From positions 1 to 64,000 of the forward strand of contig NZ_RQVE01000009.1 in NCBI RefSeq assembly GCF_003992315.1: DNA of 64,000 nucleotides, in the 5' to 3' direction. The notes below the pieces were generated by a model. The model did no database searches and was not told where the DNA came from. It saw only the letters and a program-made list of their open reading frames with translations. Within the stretch, counting starts at the first letter, position 1. Each line of letters opens with the position of its first letter. Shown in pieces: positions 52,627 through 63,035 of this stretch. Position numbers and translations under genes: made by a program. The stretch comes from Veillonella sp. 3891 (GTDB lineage Bacteria; Bacillota; Negativicutes; Veillonellales; Veillonellaceae).

Positions 52627-54918
52627 ATGAGTTATTTAGCGTTATATAGACGATGGAGACCGAAACAGTTTACCGATGTAGTCGGTCAACACCACGTGTC
52701 GGATACATTACAACGAGCCATTCGTGAAGATAAAGTGGCCCATGCCTATTTATTTGCTGGTCCTAGAGGTACGGGTAAAACGAGTATGGCAAAGATATTT
52801 GCTCGCGCTATTAACTGTGAACAGGGGCCTACAGACACACCTTGCGGTCACTGTGAATCGTGTCAGCAAATGTTACAAGGACAAGCCTTGGATGTGATCG
52901 AAATTGATGCGGCTTCCAATCGAGGTATTGATGAAGTGCGTGCCTTGCGAGAACAGGTGAACTTCTTACCTGTGGTAGGTCATAAAAAAGTGTTCATCAT
53001 CGATGAAGCCCACATGCTCACCAATGAAGCGTGGAATGCTTTGTTGAAAACTATCGAGGAACCGCCGAGCCATGTAATGTTTATTTTTGCTACGACAGAA
53101 TCGGAGAAATTACCAGTTACTATTTTGTCTCGTTGCCAGCGCTATACGTTCCGCCGTATTACAGCAAAGGATATTACAGATCACTTATTACATGTGGCGA
53201 AGGAAAGTAATATCTCTCTTGACCCTGCAGCAGCACAAGTGATTGCGGTCCATGCCGATGGTGGTTTACGGGATGCCTTGAGTATTCTGGATCAATGTTC
53301 TGGTATGACATCGGACATGATTACAGCTCCTCTAGTAGAGACTATGATTGGTTTAGTGAGCAAATCCTGGGTTCTCGATATGGTAGATATGTTGAAAGCC
53401 GGTAATGGAGCTGCGTTACTGCAAGCTGTGGATGAGGCGCTACAAATGGGTCGTGATGCTCGGCAAATTGTGACGGCTTTAGTGGAACATCTGCGAGCTA
53501 TGATTGTGGCAAAAGTATTGCCTGATGCGGAAGAGCTATTAGCCTATGATACGCATAAAGAACGATTATTGGCACAGACCAAAGAGTTATCTGTGGAGGA
53601 GATCGGACGCTATATCAATGTACTTCAAACGGTACAAAACAATGCAAAACAAGTAGATAACCCGCGAGTGATTGTAGAAATGGGATTGCTTTCGCTATTG
53701 CAATTAGGTGGCGGTACGTACCAAACCTTAGAAGGGCGCATGACGACGATGGAACAATTTGTAAATCGTCAAGAAGATGCATTGCTCCAAAAGCTCAATG
53801 AGTGGTCGGAACAACGACCTGTAGTGGTGGCGAAACCAGTGGTAGAATCTGCCCCACCTGTGGCGGATACGGATGCATATGATGGTGTCCTAGAGGAAAT
53901 TCCCCATCCAGTGGAGGATGATGTGTTATTGCCATCTGTCTCACCAGTGAGAACTAGTTCTGCAAAAGTAACATCTCCGTTACCACCACCTCGAGTATCT
54001 AAGACGGGAGGCTCTAGTGGTAAAAGTCCATTGCCACCTCCATTGCGGAAGAAAACATCTCCAACGGTAACACCTAAAACGACGACATTTGACACGGCAC
54101 AGGAGACGTCTGTGGGACAGGGGATGGTGAGTCCTCATGAATATAGCACGATTTTAGCAAACGTGATAAAATGGTTGAGAGGCAAGAATTATGGCTTGCT
54201 GAACACTATCTATCAGCAAGGAACCTTGGTGTACTTAGACCAAGAGCAAGCTATTTTGGTGTTCCCTACGCCTATTGCGGGTCCTATTTTGGTGCAACAG
54301 CAGCATGTAGAATGCGGAAAACAAGCGTTCCAACAAGTGATAGGGCGACCGATTGTGGTGAAAGCCATCGATAAGAAGGATCCAAAACTGCAGGTGTATT
54401 TAGAGGCAGCAAAATCCTTTGGAGGAACTTCACAGCAAGGCGGACAGTCACAACCAACGATAACAGCTCCTGTGGTGGAACGTTCTAGCGAACCCGAGGA
54501 GATAGTACAACCGACAGTTGTGACGCAAGAAGTGGCACTGACTGCATCTCATGAGGAGATACCAGCTGTATCCAAAGTAGAGCAAACGCCTGAGAGTAGT
54601 AAACCTACTTATGTAGGGACAAATACAAATTCAAAGGTAGGCGCCGGTAGTGACCCTACTAATGTAGATGGTATTATTGATGATTTTCTTACAGTCTATG
54701 ATAATCCAGAGGAAGTGCTAAATCCATACTATCAAGCAAAAGGAGATGTCATGCTTTCAGAAGATGGCATAGACGAGATACGGACATTGCCGAAATGGTC
54801 TTCAGCCGAGGCCAGTGATGAAGAAAAACAAGAAACTCTACTCTATGATGCTTTACAACACATGGAGGCTAATGGGTATGATATTTATGTGAAAGAAGTA
54901 GACGATTTGTCTAAGTAA
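52627..54918 (+). CDS. dnaX: DNA polymerase III subunit gamma/tau
   Basis: Clamp-loader ATPase of 763 residues. Walker A GPRGTGKTS is near residue 45-53; four zinc cysteines lie in CEQGPTDTPCGHCESC; DEAHMLT is Walker B, and LSRCQRYTFRRI the sensor/arginine-finger region. Residues ~400-510 and ~595-700 are Pro/Ser/Thr-rich linkers around a tau-like domain. No programmed frameshift signal in the right frame was seen, so a separate gamma form is not supported. Strong AAAGGAGG site. Confidence 0.95.
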   Translation: MSYLALYRRWRPKQFTDVVGQHHVSDTLQRAIREDKVAHAYLFAGPRGTGKTSMAKIFARAINCEQGPTDTPCGHCESCQQMLQGQALDVIEIDAASNRGIDEVRALREQVNFLPVVGHKKVFIIDEAHMLTNEAWNALLKTIEEPPSHVMFIFATTESEKLPVTILSRCQRYTFRRITAKDITDHLLHVAKESNISLDPAAAQVIAVHADGGLRDALSILDQCSGMTSDMITAPLVETMIGLVSKSWVLDMVDMLKAGNGAALLQAVDEALQMGRDARQIVTALVEHLRAMIVAKVLPDAEELLAYDTHKERLLAQTKELSVEEIGRYINVLQTVQNNAKQVDNPRVIVEMGLLSLLQLGGGTYQTLEGRMTTMEQFVNRQEDALLQKLNEWSEQRPVVVAKPVVESAPPVADTDAYDGVLEEIPHPVEDDVLLPSVSPVRTSSAKVTSPLPPPRVSKTGGSSGKSPLPPPLRKKTSPTVTPKTTTFDTAQETSVGQGMVSPHEYSTILANVIKWLRGKNYGLLNTIYQQGTLVYLDQEQAILVFPTPIAGPILVQQQHVECGKQAFQQVIGRPIVVKAIDKKDPKLQVYLEAAKSFGGTSQQGGQSQPTITAPVVERSSEPEEIVQPTVVTQEVALTASHEEIPAVSKVEQTPESSKPTYVGTNTNSKVGAGSDPTNVDGIIDDFLTVYDNPEEVLNPYYQAKGDVMLSEDGIDEIRTLPKWSSAEASDEEKQETLLYDALQHMEANGYDIYVKEVDDLSK

Positions 54919-54933
54919 TGAAGGAGGTTCACT

Positions 54934-55263
54934 ATGTTTGGTGGCGGTAATATGCAAGGTATGTTGAAAAAAGTTCAAAAAATGCAAAAGGACATGGAAA
55001 AAGCACAAGAAGAAATTAAAAACACCGTGGTAGAAGCATCTATCGGTGGTGGTGCCGTATCTGTAACAATGAATGGAGAACAAGAAGTATTGTCCATTAA
55101 AATTGCTCCTGCTGCAGTAGATCCAGAAGATGTGGAAGCATTAGAAGATTTAATCTTAGCAGCTGTGAATGAAGCGAACCGTAAAGCAAAAGAAGTGGCA
55201 GAGAAAAAATTAGGGGCTGTCACAGGAAACTTGAAACTTCCTGGAATGCCAGGTATGTTCTAA
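54934..55263 (+). CDS. YbaB/EbfC family nucleoid-associated protein
   Basis: DNA-binding protein of 109 residues. A long N-terminal helix (GNMQGMLKKVQKMQKDMEKAQEEI) precedes a three-stranded sheet and a C-terminal helix. It is called yaaK in B. subtilis. Between dnaX and recR in nearly all Firmicutes, and here one base before recR. Confidence 0.95.
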   Translation: MFGGGNMQGMLKKVQKMQKDMEKAQEEIKNTVVEASIGGGAVSVTMNGEQEVLSIKIAPAAVDPEDVEALEDLILAAVNEANRKAKEVAEKKLGAVTGNLKLPGMPGMF

Positions 55264-55264
55264 T

Positions 55265-55858
55265 ATGACAAATCCTTTAGAACGATTAGTAGAAGAGTTG
55301 CGTCGCCTACCAGGGGTGGGGGCTAAATCGGCTAGACGATTAGCATACCATCTCATTGAGGCAGATGCAGAAGATGTACAACGCTTGGTAGAAACCATCC
55401 TTGCAGCGAAAAAAGCCACACATAGATGTTCCCAATGCTTTAATTTATCTGCTCAAGATCCTTGTGAGTTTTGTGCGAGCTCTAAAAGGGACAGATCGAT
55501 GATTTGTGTGGTGGAAACATCCCGTGATGTCATCGCCATCGAACGCAGTGGTGACTATAAAGGGTTATACCATGTGTTGGAAGGGGCTTTGTCCCCTATT
55601 GATGGGGTAGGCGTAGAAGACATCCGCTTGAAAGAGCTCATGTTGCGCCTTCAAGATAATACAGTGCAAGAGGTTATCATCGCTACAGATCCTGATGTAG
55701 AAGGGGAAGCAACGGCTCTATATATTGCTCGATTATTGCAACCTACGGGGATTAAGGTCACTCGTATTGCCCGTGGTATTCCTGTAGGCGGGGATATTGA
55801 ATACGCTGATGAGGTGACCTTGAGCGGTGCTGTATTACATCGTCAAGAAATGAGGTAA
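55265..55858 (+). CDS. recR: Recombination mediator RecR
   Basis: 197 residues acting with RecF/RecO to load RecA. Order: N-terminal helix-hairpin-helix (LPGVGAKSARRLAYHL), zinc finger with four cysteines (CSQCFNLSAQDPCEFC), Toprim domain (VVETSRDVIAIE, ATDPDVEGEATA), C-terminal Walker-B-like end. The stop overlaps the bofA start (TAATG). Confidence 0.96.
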   Translation: MTNPLERLVEELRRLPGVGAKSARRLAYHLIEADAEDVQRLVETILAAKKATHRCSQCFNLSAQDPCEFCASSKRDRSMICVVETSRDVIAIERSGDYKGLYHVLEGALSPIDGVGVEDIRLKELMLRLQDNTVQEVIIATDPDVEGEATALYIARLLQPTGIKVTRIARGIPVGGDIEYADEVTLSGAVLHRQEMR

Positions 55859-56091
55859 TGATGGATTACGTATTACAAGCTGTAGTAGCTATTGTTGTAG
55901 CTTGGATGATTATTAAGGTAGCATGGTTTACCATCAAACGGGTAGCAACCAATGTCTTTTTAGGTATGATTACCTATGCAGTGATTACAGAAGTATTCCA
56001 TATTCCCTTGGATATGAATATTATGTTGTGGGCACTAACAGCCGTGTTAGGACCTATACCAGTGCTAGGATTAGCGTACTTTCATTGGTGA
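55858..56091 (+). CDS. bofA: BofA-family (pro-sigma-K processing inhibitor) membrane protein
   Basis: Small protein of 77 residues with two membrane segments (near 5-25 and 30-70). In Bacillus bofA lies just after recR and its product restrains SpoIVFB during sporulation. Here the gene order is kept, in what looks like a Veillonella-type non-sporing genome with no sporulation genes nearby. The product resembles the family in length and in the C-terminal VLGPIPVLGLAY. ATG may be 55858 or 55861. Confidence 0.75.
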   Translation: MMDYVLQAVVAIVVAWMIIKVAWFTIKRVATNVFLGMITYAVITEVFHIPLDMNIMLWALTAVLGPIPVLGLAYFHW

Positions 56092-56105
56092 AATAAGGAG
56101 CAACT

Positions 56106-58754
56106 ATGCAATCAAATACTGTGGTACTTAATGACATTCAACAACAAGTTGTACAGGAATTAGATAGAAATATTGTATTGCTAGCTTCTGCAGGAACGGG
56201 AAAAACAAATACATTGTCCTATCGGGTGGCACATATCTTGGAAACGGGACGTGCCACTGGGGATCAAATTTTGTGTTTAACATTTACGAATAAAGCGTGT
56301 CGTGAAATGAAAGAACGCATGATTGCGATTGTAGGACAAGAGGCACAAGCTGTGAAAGTATCTACATTTCACAGCTTTTGTTATACCATTTTGCAAGAAG
56401 AAGCAAAATTACAAGAAGATTTGTTTAAAGAATTTCTCATCTTTGACGAAGAAGATGTAGAGGAATTGTTGAGTGAATGTTTGCCGAATCTTGTGAAAGC
56501 CTATAGTGAAGAGCAAGGTCTTATGGCACTCAAAATACATGCCAAAACGATTCGCGAGGTTATCAGCGAAGTGAAAGAGCATCGATCGAAGTATCAATAT
56601 TATTCTGCTAATATACAAGAGGATTACGCACGGACAATCAAGCGTATGCAACGGGAACAGTCCGTTTGGTATAGCATCATGTCAGAAGATACTGCCGAAT
56701 TTTTAGAAGAAAAAGGGCTACAAGTATTGATGGAATACGAATGGCGATTACGTTCGTTGAATGGGCTAGATTTTGCAGATTTAATTACGAGGGTACACCA
56801 AATCTTTCAGCGCCCTGAGGTAGCTAATCGTTGGCGTCAGCGCTATTCCTATATTGCAGTAGATGAAATGCAAGACACTAGCGAGTTAGAATATGAAGTG
56901 ATGAACACCATGTGGAAGGGTAACCATATTTTGCTCTGTGGGGATTACTTTCAAACTATTTATGAATGGCGTGGTTCTAATCCGATTACATTAATCGATC
57001 GGTATCGCAGAGAGTATAATCCTATAGAATTAGTGTTTGATACAAACTATCGGTCTAATCAGATGCTGTTTAAGGGAGCCTTTTCCATGCTGAAAGATAT
57101 GTTCCCTCAGCGGGTGCGAGAGTTGTATCAAAAAGAACCGAAAGCGATGGCCACACAGCAAGGTGAGCCTATTTCGATATATGCTGCTGCAGATGCTCAG
57201 GATGAGGCTAGGTATATATTTCAATCTATTCAACAGCTGAGAAGTGGCGAAGAAATGCCCCCTGTAGGAATTTTGGTGCGCACCAATAAACAAGCCGTAC
57301 GATTAAGTGAACAATTTAAACGATGTAATCGACAATTGCCAGAAAAGATGCAACTAAAATTTATTTTGGCAGATGAATTAAAATTTTTCCGACGTTTAGA
57401 AATTAAGGATGTATTGGCATTTTTTAAATGCTTAGTGAACCCTTGGGATTTGATGAGTACAAAACGGATCATTCGAACCTTTGTCAAAGGAGTTGGTGAT
57501 AGGCGCATAGAGGAATTAGAAAGCACAGCAGTGAGAAAAACTGGGTTGCGGATCACCGATTTTATGAGTACAAATATCTTTACACGAGAGCCTTATGAAC
57601 AATTAGAAAAAGGGCTAGTGACTAAAGATATCATTGTATTTGATGTGGAAACGACAGGTGTAAATATACTGGAAGATCGCATTGTGCAGATGGCAGCTAT
57701 CCGCATCGATGAAGAAGGCAATACCATTGATACCTTCGAACGATTTATCAATCCCGGCGTGCCTGTAGGGGATTCAGAATTAGTCCATGGCTTTAGTGAT
57801 GCGCACTTACAAAAGGTTGGTGGTGATGCACGAACTGTACTGGAAGCATTCAGACAGTTTGCTGATGGGTTCATGATTGTCGGTCATAATGTGCAGTACG
57901 ATATGAGCATATTAGAGCAAGAGTGTAGCCGACATGGTGTAGCTATGCCAAGGGTACAAGCCATCTATGATACCTTAGACATATATCGTCGGTTCTATCC
58001 GAATTTGCCGAACCACAAGCTAGAATTTTTAAGTGGATACTTTCCCATTGATCATCAGTCTACTCATAATGCCATGGATGATATTATAGCGACGGGTAAA
58101 TTATTGGTGTATGCTATGAAAGAAAATATCCTGCCTACGAAAGTACAGCGTATGGCATTTATAAATAAATATAGAGATACATTTGCCAATATTGCTGCCT
58201 CTATGGATACTTTACGAAGTAAGTGGACTACGAGTAAATCTACAGAAATTCTTGCCTATATTATGAATGATATGGGCCTAGTGGAACACTATCAGAAGAA
58301 AGTAAAAGAAGATCCCACTGGGGAACGTAGATTAACTAGTATTCGCGAACTATACCGCATCATGAAAGAGTTAGAAGCGGAACATCCATACTATGTAGGC
58401 CGTGATGGTGTGAAAGAGATATTAGAAATGTCTGCTCTTCACTCGGGAGAGGGCATGTTCCGACGAAAAGGAGACAGTCGTATCCCCATCATTACGGTCC
58501 ATCAAGCCAAAGGCAGTGAATTTGAGAATGTCTTTATTGCTAGTGCACATGATGGGGGACTTCCGTTCTACTTTGCGGTTAAAGATGGTAAATTAGAAGA
58601 AGAAAAACGTATTTTTTATGTAGCATTAACTCGTGCTAAGAAACACTTGACCATTACCTATGCAAAGGTGAATGCAAATGGGTATTGGCAACAACCAAGT
58701 CGATTCTTATCGTCCATTCCAGAAGAATTTATAAAGCGGTTGGGCTCATCATAA
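56106..58754 (+). CDS. UvrD/PcrA-type helicase with inserted DEDDh exonuclease
   Basis: 882-residue superfamily 1 helicase. Walker A LASAGTGKTNTL (near 31-42), FTNKACREMKERM (Ia), VDEMQDTSELE (motif II), TNYRSN (IV), ITVHQAKGSEFENVFIA (V) and RIFYVALTRAKKHLTI (VI). Between motifs IV and V lies an exonuclease of DnaQ type (about 500-680): VFDVETTG (Asp-Glu), IVGHNVQYDM (Asp), and HNAMDD (His-x4-Asp). All four metal ligands are present, so it should be active, probably removing 3' ends as the helicase unwinds. Whole-protein role unknown; repair or replication restart is likely. It starts 15 bases after bofA. Confidence 0.9.
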   Translation: MQSNTVVLNDIQQQVVQELDRNIVLLASAGTGKTNTLSYRVAHILETGRATGDQILCLTFTNKACREMKERMIAIVGQEAQAVKVSTFHSFCYTILQEEAKLQEDLFKEFLIFDEEDVEELLSECLPNLVKAYSEEQGLMALKIHAKTIREVISEVKEHRSKYQYYSANIQEDYARTIKRMQREQSVWYSIMSEDTAEFLEEKGLQVLMEYEWRLRSLNGLDFADLITRVHQIFQRPEVANRWRQRYSYIAVDEMQDTSELEYEVMNTMWKGNHILLCGDYFQTIYEWRGSNPITLIDRYRREYNPIELVFDTNYRSNQMLFKGAFSMLKDMFPQRVRELYQKEPKAMATQQGEPISIYAAADAQDEARYIFQSIQQLRSGEEMPPVGILVRTNKQAVRLSEQFKRCNRQLPEKMQLKFILADELKFFRRLEIKDVLAFFKCLVNPWDLMSTKRIIRTFVKGVGDRRIEELESTAVRKTGLRITDFMSTNIFTREPYEQLEKGLVTKDIIVFDVETTGVNILEDRIVQMAAIRIDEEGNTIDTFERFINPGVPVGDSELVHGFSDAHLQKVGGDARTVLEAFRQFADGFMIVGHNVQYDMSILEQECSRHGVAMPRVQAIYDTLDIYRRFYPNLPNHKLEFLSGYFPIDHQSTHNAMDDIIATGKLLVYAMKENILPTKVQRMAFINKYRDTFANIAASMDTLRSKWTTSKSTEILAYIMNDMGLVEHYQKKVKEDPTGERRLTSIRELYRIMKELEAEHPYYVGRDGVKEILEMSALHSGEGMFRRKGDSRIPIITVHQAKGSEFENVFIASAHDGGLPFYFAVKDGKLEEEKRIFYVALTRAKKHLTITYAKVNANGYWQQPSRFLSSIPEEFIKRLGSS

Positions 58755-58866
58755 AGATATGGGAATTTGTAGGGAATAACTACCCCAATGTTTTCAATCT
58801 ATGCTATAATAAAGTGTAAATAGTGTACGTTAGGCGCCTATTTACGAAGGTAATACTAATAATGGA

Positions 58867-60237
<1,371 letters not shown>

Positions 60238-60249
60238 TATATGTGTTAT

Positions 60250-60276
60250 AAAAAGACCCTGTATAGGGTCTTTTTT
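60250..60276 (+). terminator. Intrinsic terminator after purA
   Basis: AAAAGACCCT, GTAT, AGGGTCTTTT, followed by TT. Confidence 0.93.
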
Positions 60277-60633
60277 ACGTTGTAGTGGAAATAAAGATTA
60301 GTTATGCAAAAAATGCAAGAATAGAAAAAATGATGGTTATCTTGATAAAAAATAATCATTGTAATATAAAGAAATTAAGAATAAAAAATTAATTAACAAT
60401 TGTATTTGCGGATATTAGGTTAATAAATATTCGCAAAGTCTAAACTTTATTGAGATGTATTATCAATAATTTGTATTATGATATAAATGGAAAGATGTTA
60501 TATTTTGATATATAATGCTACTTTTGTATATCTAAATAAATGTGACTATAAATGCATTTTTTAAGATGGAATGTAAATAACATTCTATAGGATATAGTAT
60601 ATTAGCGGTTTAATAGGTTGAAATATAACAAAT
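60277..60633. other. AT-rich gene-free region before speF
   Basis: More than 350 bases, around 80 percent A+T by eye, with no credible gene. Such regions can contain curved DNA or regulator sites, but no specific element was recognised. Confidence 0.45.
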
Positions 60634-60642
60634 TGCTATAAT
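60634..60642 (+). promoter_or_regulatory. Extended -10 promoter of speF
   Basis: TGCTATAAT is an extended -10 box; the -35 is poor. It predicts a ~145-base 5' untranslated region. Confidence 0.5.
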
Positions 60643-60792
60643 AGAAATAGTTAATTAAGGTTGAATTAAATTGTCATTTGTTGTAAGATTAGTACGAAAC
60701 GGCTACTGTATATTTTTATATCCATAGCTACCATGTCGACAATGGTTTTCAATAATTATATCTATTCATAGTATGCAATAGGAGGCTTTATT

Positions 60793-62973
60793 ATGAATCA
60801 CTTACACATTGCGTTCTCTCATGATGCATTACAAGATTTTGAGGATTCTATTACTCGTTTTGCAGTGACCTTAGATGAAACTGATTTTTCTGATGTAGCT
60901 GCGATTGTGATTACTGATGCAGATCATGAAGAAGTACTAAGCAATCCATTGATTGAAGCTCTTCGTATTCCTGTATTCTTAGTGAAAAAAGATGCGAACT
61001 CCACCGTTAAACCTGAATTTGTAGGTAAGATTACTCGTGTAATCGATGCTAATGAAGTGAATTACGAATTATATGTAAAACAAATTGAAGCGGCAGCTAA
61101 AAAATATGAAGAAGATATGTTGCCTCCATTCTTCCGTGCGTTGGCAGATTATGTAGAAGACGGTAACTCTCAATTTGACTGTCCAGGTCATCAAGGAGGA
61201 CAATTCTTTGCACGTCATCCAGCGGGTCGTGCATTCTATAATTTCTATGGTGAAAACGTATTCCGTAGTGACCTTTGCAATGCGGATGTTAAATTAGGGG
61301 ATTTATTGATTCATGAAGGCCCAGCTTGTGATGCACAGCAACATGCAGCGCAAGTATATAATGCAGACAAAACATATTTTGTGTTAAATGGTACATCCTC
61401 TGCTAATAAAATGGTATTAAATGCACTATTAGCCCCTGGAGATATTGTTTTATATGATCGCAATAACCATAAATCTATCTCTCATGGTGCACTAGTACAA
61501 GCTGGTGCCACTCCTGTATACTTAGAAACGGCTCGCAACCCATTTGGTTCTATTGGCGGTATTTTGGAACATTGTTTCAATGAAGAATATATCCGTAAAT
61601 TAGTAGCAGAACAAGATCCTGAAAAAGCAAAAGCAGAACGCCCTATTCGTTTAGCTGTAATTCAATTAGGTACATATGACGGAACTATCTATAATGCTCG
61701 TCAAGTAGTCGATAAAATTGGACATTTATGTGATTATATCTTGTTTGACTCTGCGTGGGTTGGTTATGAACAATTTATTCCAATGATGAAAGATTGCAGT
61801 CCATTATTATTAGAGCTAGGACCTAATGATCCTGGTATTTTGGTTACACAATCTGTTCATAAGCAACAAGCTGGATTCTCTCAAACATCTCAAGTACACA
61901 AAAAAGATTCTCACATCAAGGGGCAAGAGCGCTATGTAAATCATAAACGCTTGAACAACGCATTTATGATGCATGCTTCTACATCTCCATTCTATCCATT
62001 ATTTGCAGCTCTTGACATTAATGCGAAAATGCATGAAGGAGAGGCTGGTAAATTATTGTGGAAAGATTGTGTAGAAACAGTCATCGATGCTCGTAAAGCA
62101 GTCCTTAAAAACTGTAAATACCTTCGTCCATTAGTACCACCAGTTGTAAACGGTAAAAAATGGGAAGATGGAAATACTGCTGAAATGGCACAAGATGTTA
62201 AATACTTTGCCTTCGAACCAGGTGCTAAATGGCACTCTTTTGAAGGATATGGTGAAGGACAATACTTCATTGATCCATGTAAATTCCAATTGACTACACC
62301 AGGTATTAATGTAGAAACTGGAGAATATGAAGACTTCGGTATCCATGCTAATATTTTAGCTAACTATCTTCGTGAACATGGTATCATCCCAGAAAAATGT
62401 GACTTGAACACAATTTTATTCTTGATGACTCCGGCAGAATCTAAAACGAAAATGGATGACTTGGTAGCGCAATTAGTTCGTTTCGAACAATTGATTGAAC
62501 AAGATGCACCAATGCAAGATGTATTACCATCCATTTACTATAATAATATTGATAAATATAAAGGTTATACAATTCGTCGTCTATGTCAAGAAATGCATGA
62601 TTTCTACAAAGATCGTAATGTAAGTGAACTTCAAAAGAAATTATTCTTACACGAATATTTACCTGAGTATGTGAAAACTCCTCAAGAAGCAAACTTTGAC
62701 TTTGTACGTGGTCAAGGTGAACTTGTTCCGTTGGCAGAAGCTGTTGGTCGGATGGCATTAGAAGGTGCTCTTCCATATCCTCCAGGAGTGCTTTGTGTAC
62801 AACCAGGTGAAAGATGGTCTGAAACTGCTAGAGACTACTTCTTAGCATTAGAAGAAGGTATCAATAAATTGCCAGGCTTCGCTCCTGAAATCCAAGGTGT
62901 ATATATTACAACTCAAGAAGATGGAACTAAAAAAGCCTTTGGTTATGTATTGAAAAAAGAATTTGATAAATAA
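60793..62973 (+). CDS. speF: Ornithine decarboxylase, inducible (SpeF type)
   Basis: PLP enzyme of 726 residues that makes putrescine and CO2 from ornithine, consuming a proton. It is colinear with E. coli SpeF (732 residues): FDCPGHQGGQFF, TYFVLNGTSSANKM, DSAWVGYEQF and the cofactor lysine in TQSVHKQQAG (Lys357). An N-terminal wing domain (1-110) precedes the core and a C-terminal domain follows. Ribosome binding site AGGAGG. potE follows after 62 bases, giving a classic speF-potE unit. Putrescine may serve acid resistance and also the polyamine-modified peptidoglycan known in Veillonella. A lysine/arginine decarboxylase is less likely given the SpeF-specific wording. Confidence 0.94.
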   Translation: MNHLHIAFSHDALQDFEDSITRFAVTLDETDFSDVAAIVITDADHEEVLSNPLIEALRIPVFLVKKDANSTVKPEFVGKITRVIDANEVNYELYVKQIEAAAKKYEEDMLPPFFRALADYVEDGNSQFDCPGHQGGQFFARHPAGRAFYNFYGENVFRSDLCNADVKLGDLLIHEGPACDAQQHAAQVYNADKTYFVLNGTSSANKMVLNALLAPGDIVLYDRNNHKSISHGALVQAGATPVYLETARNPFGSIGGILEHCFNEEYIRKLVAEQDPEKAKAERPIRLAVIQLGTYDGTIYNARQVVDKIGHLCDYILFDSAWVGYEQFIPMMKDCSPLLLELGPNDPGILVTQSVHKQQAGFSQTSQVHKKDSHIKGQERYVNHKRLNNAFMMHASTSPFYPLFAALDINAKMHEGEAGKLLWKDCVETVIDARKAVLKNCKYLRPLVPPVVNGKKWEDGNTAEMAQDVKYFAFEPGAKWHSFEGYGEGQYFIDPCKFQLTTPGINVETGEYEDFGIHANILANYLREHGIIPEKCDLNTILFLMTPAESKTKMDDLVAQLVRFEQLIEQDAPMQDVLPSIYYNNIDKYKGYTIRRLCQEMHDFYKDRNVSELQKKLFLHEYLPEYVKTPQEANFDFVRGQGELVPLAEAVGRMALEGALPYPPGVLCVQPGERWSETARDYFLALEEGINKLPGFAPEIQGVYITTQEDGTKKAFGYVLKKEFDK

Positions 62974-62991
62974 TTATTTATAATGAGGTGA

Positions 62992-63013
62992 AGCTAGGAG
63001 CTTGCTCCTAGCT
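62992..63013 (+). promoter_or_regulatory. Intercistronic hairpin between speF and potE
   Basis: AGCTAGGAGC (62992-63001) and GCTCCTAGCT (63004-63013): a perfect palindrome, realistically eight pairs closing a GCTTGC loop. No T-run follows, so it may protect the speF message or adjust speF:potE ratio rather than terminate. Confidence 0.6.
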
Positions 63014-63035
63014 GGCCTTTCTAAGTGAGGTGCCT

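Noticed and set aside
52984-52990. AAAAAAG slippery-like heptamer in dnaX
   Set aside because: It is in the wrong frame for -1 slippage (codons AAA AAA GTG) and lies in the ATPase core near residue 120, far from where gamma would end.
60733-60771. 12-residue frame (MSTMVFNNYIYS) upstream of speF as a SpeFL-like leader peptide
   Set aside because: No Shine-Dalgarno sequence, no similarity to SpeFL, and frames of this length are common in AT-rich DNA. Kept only as a remark in findings.
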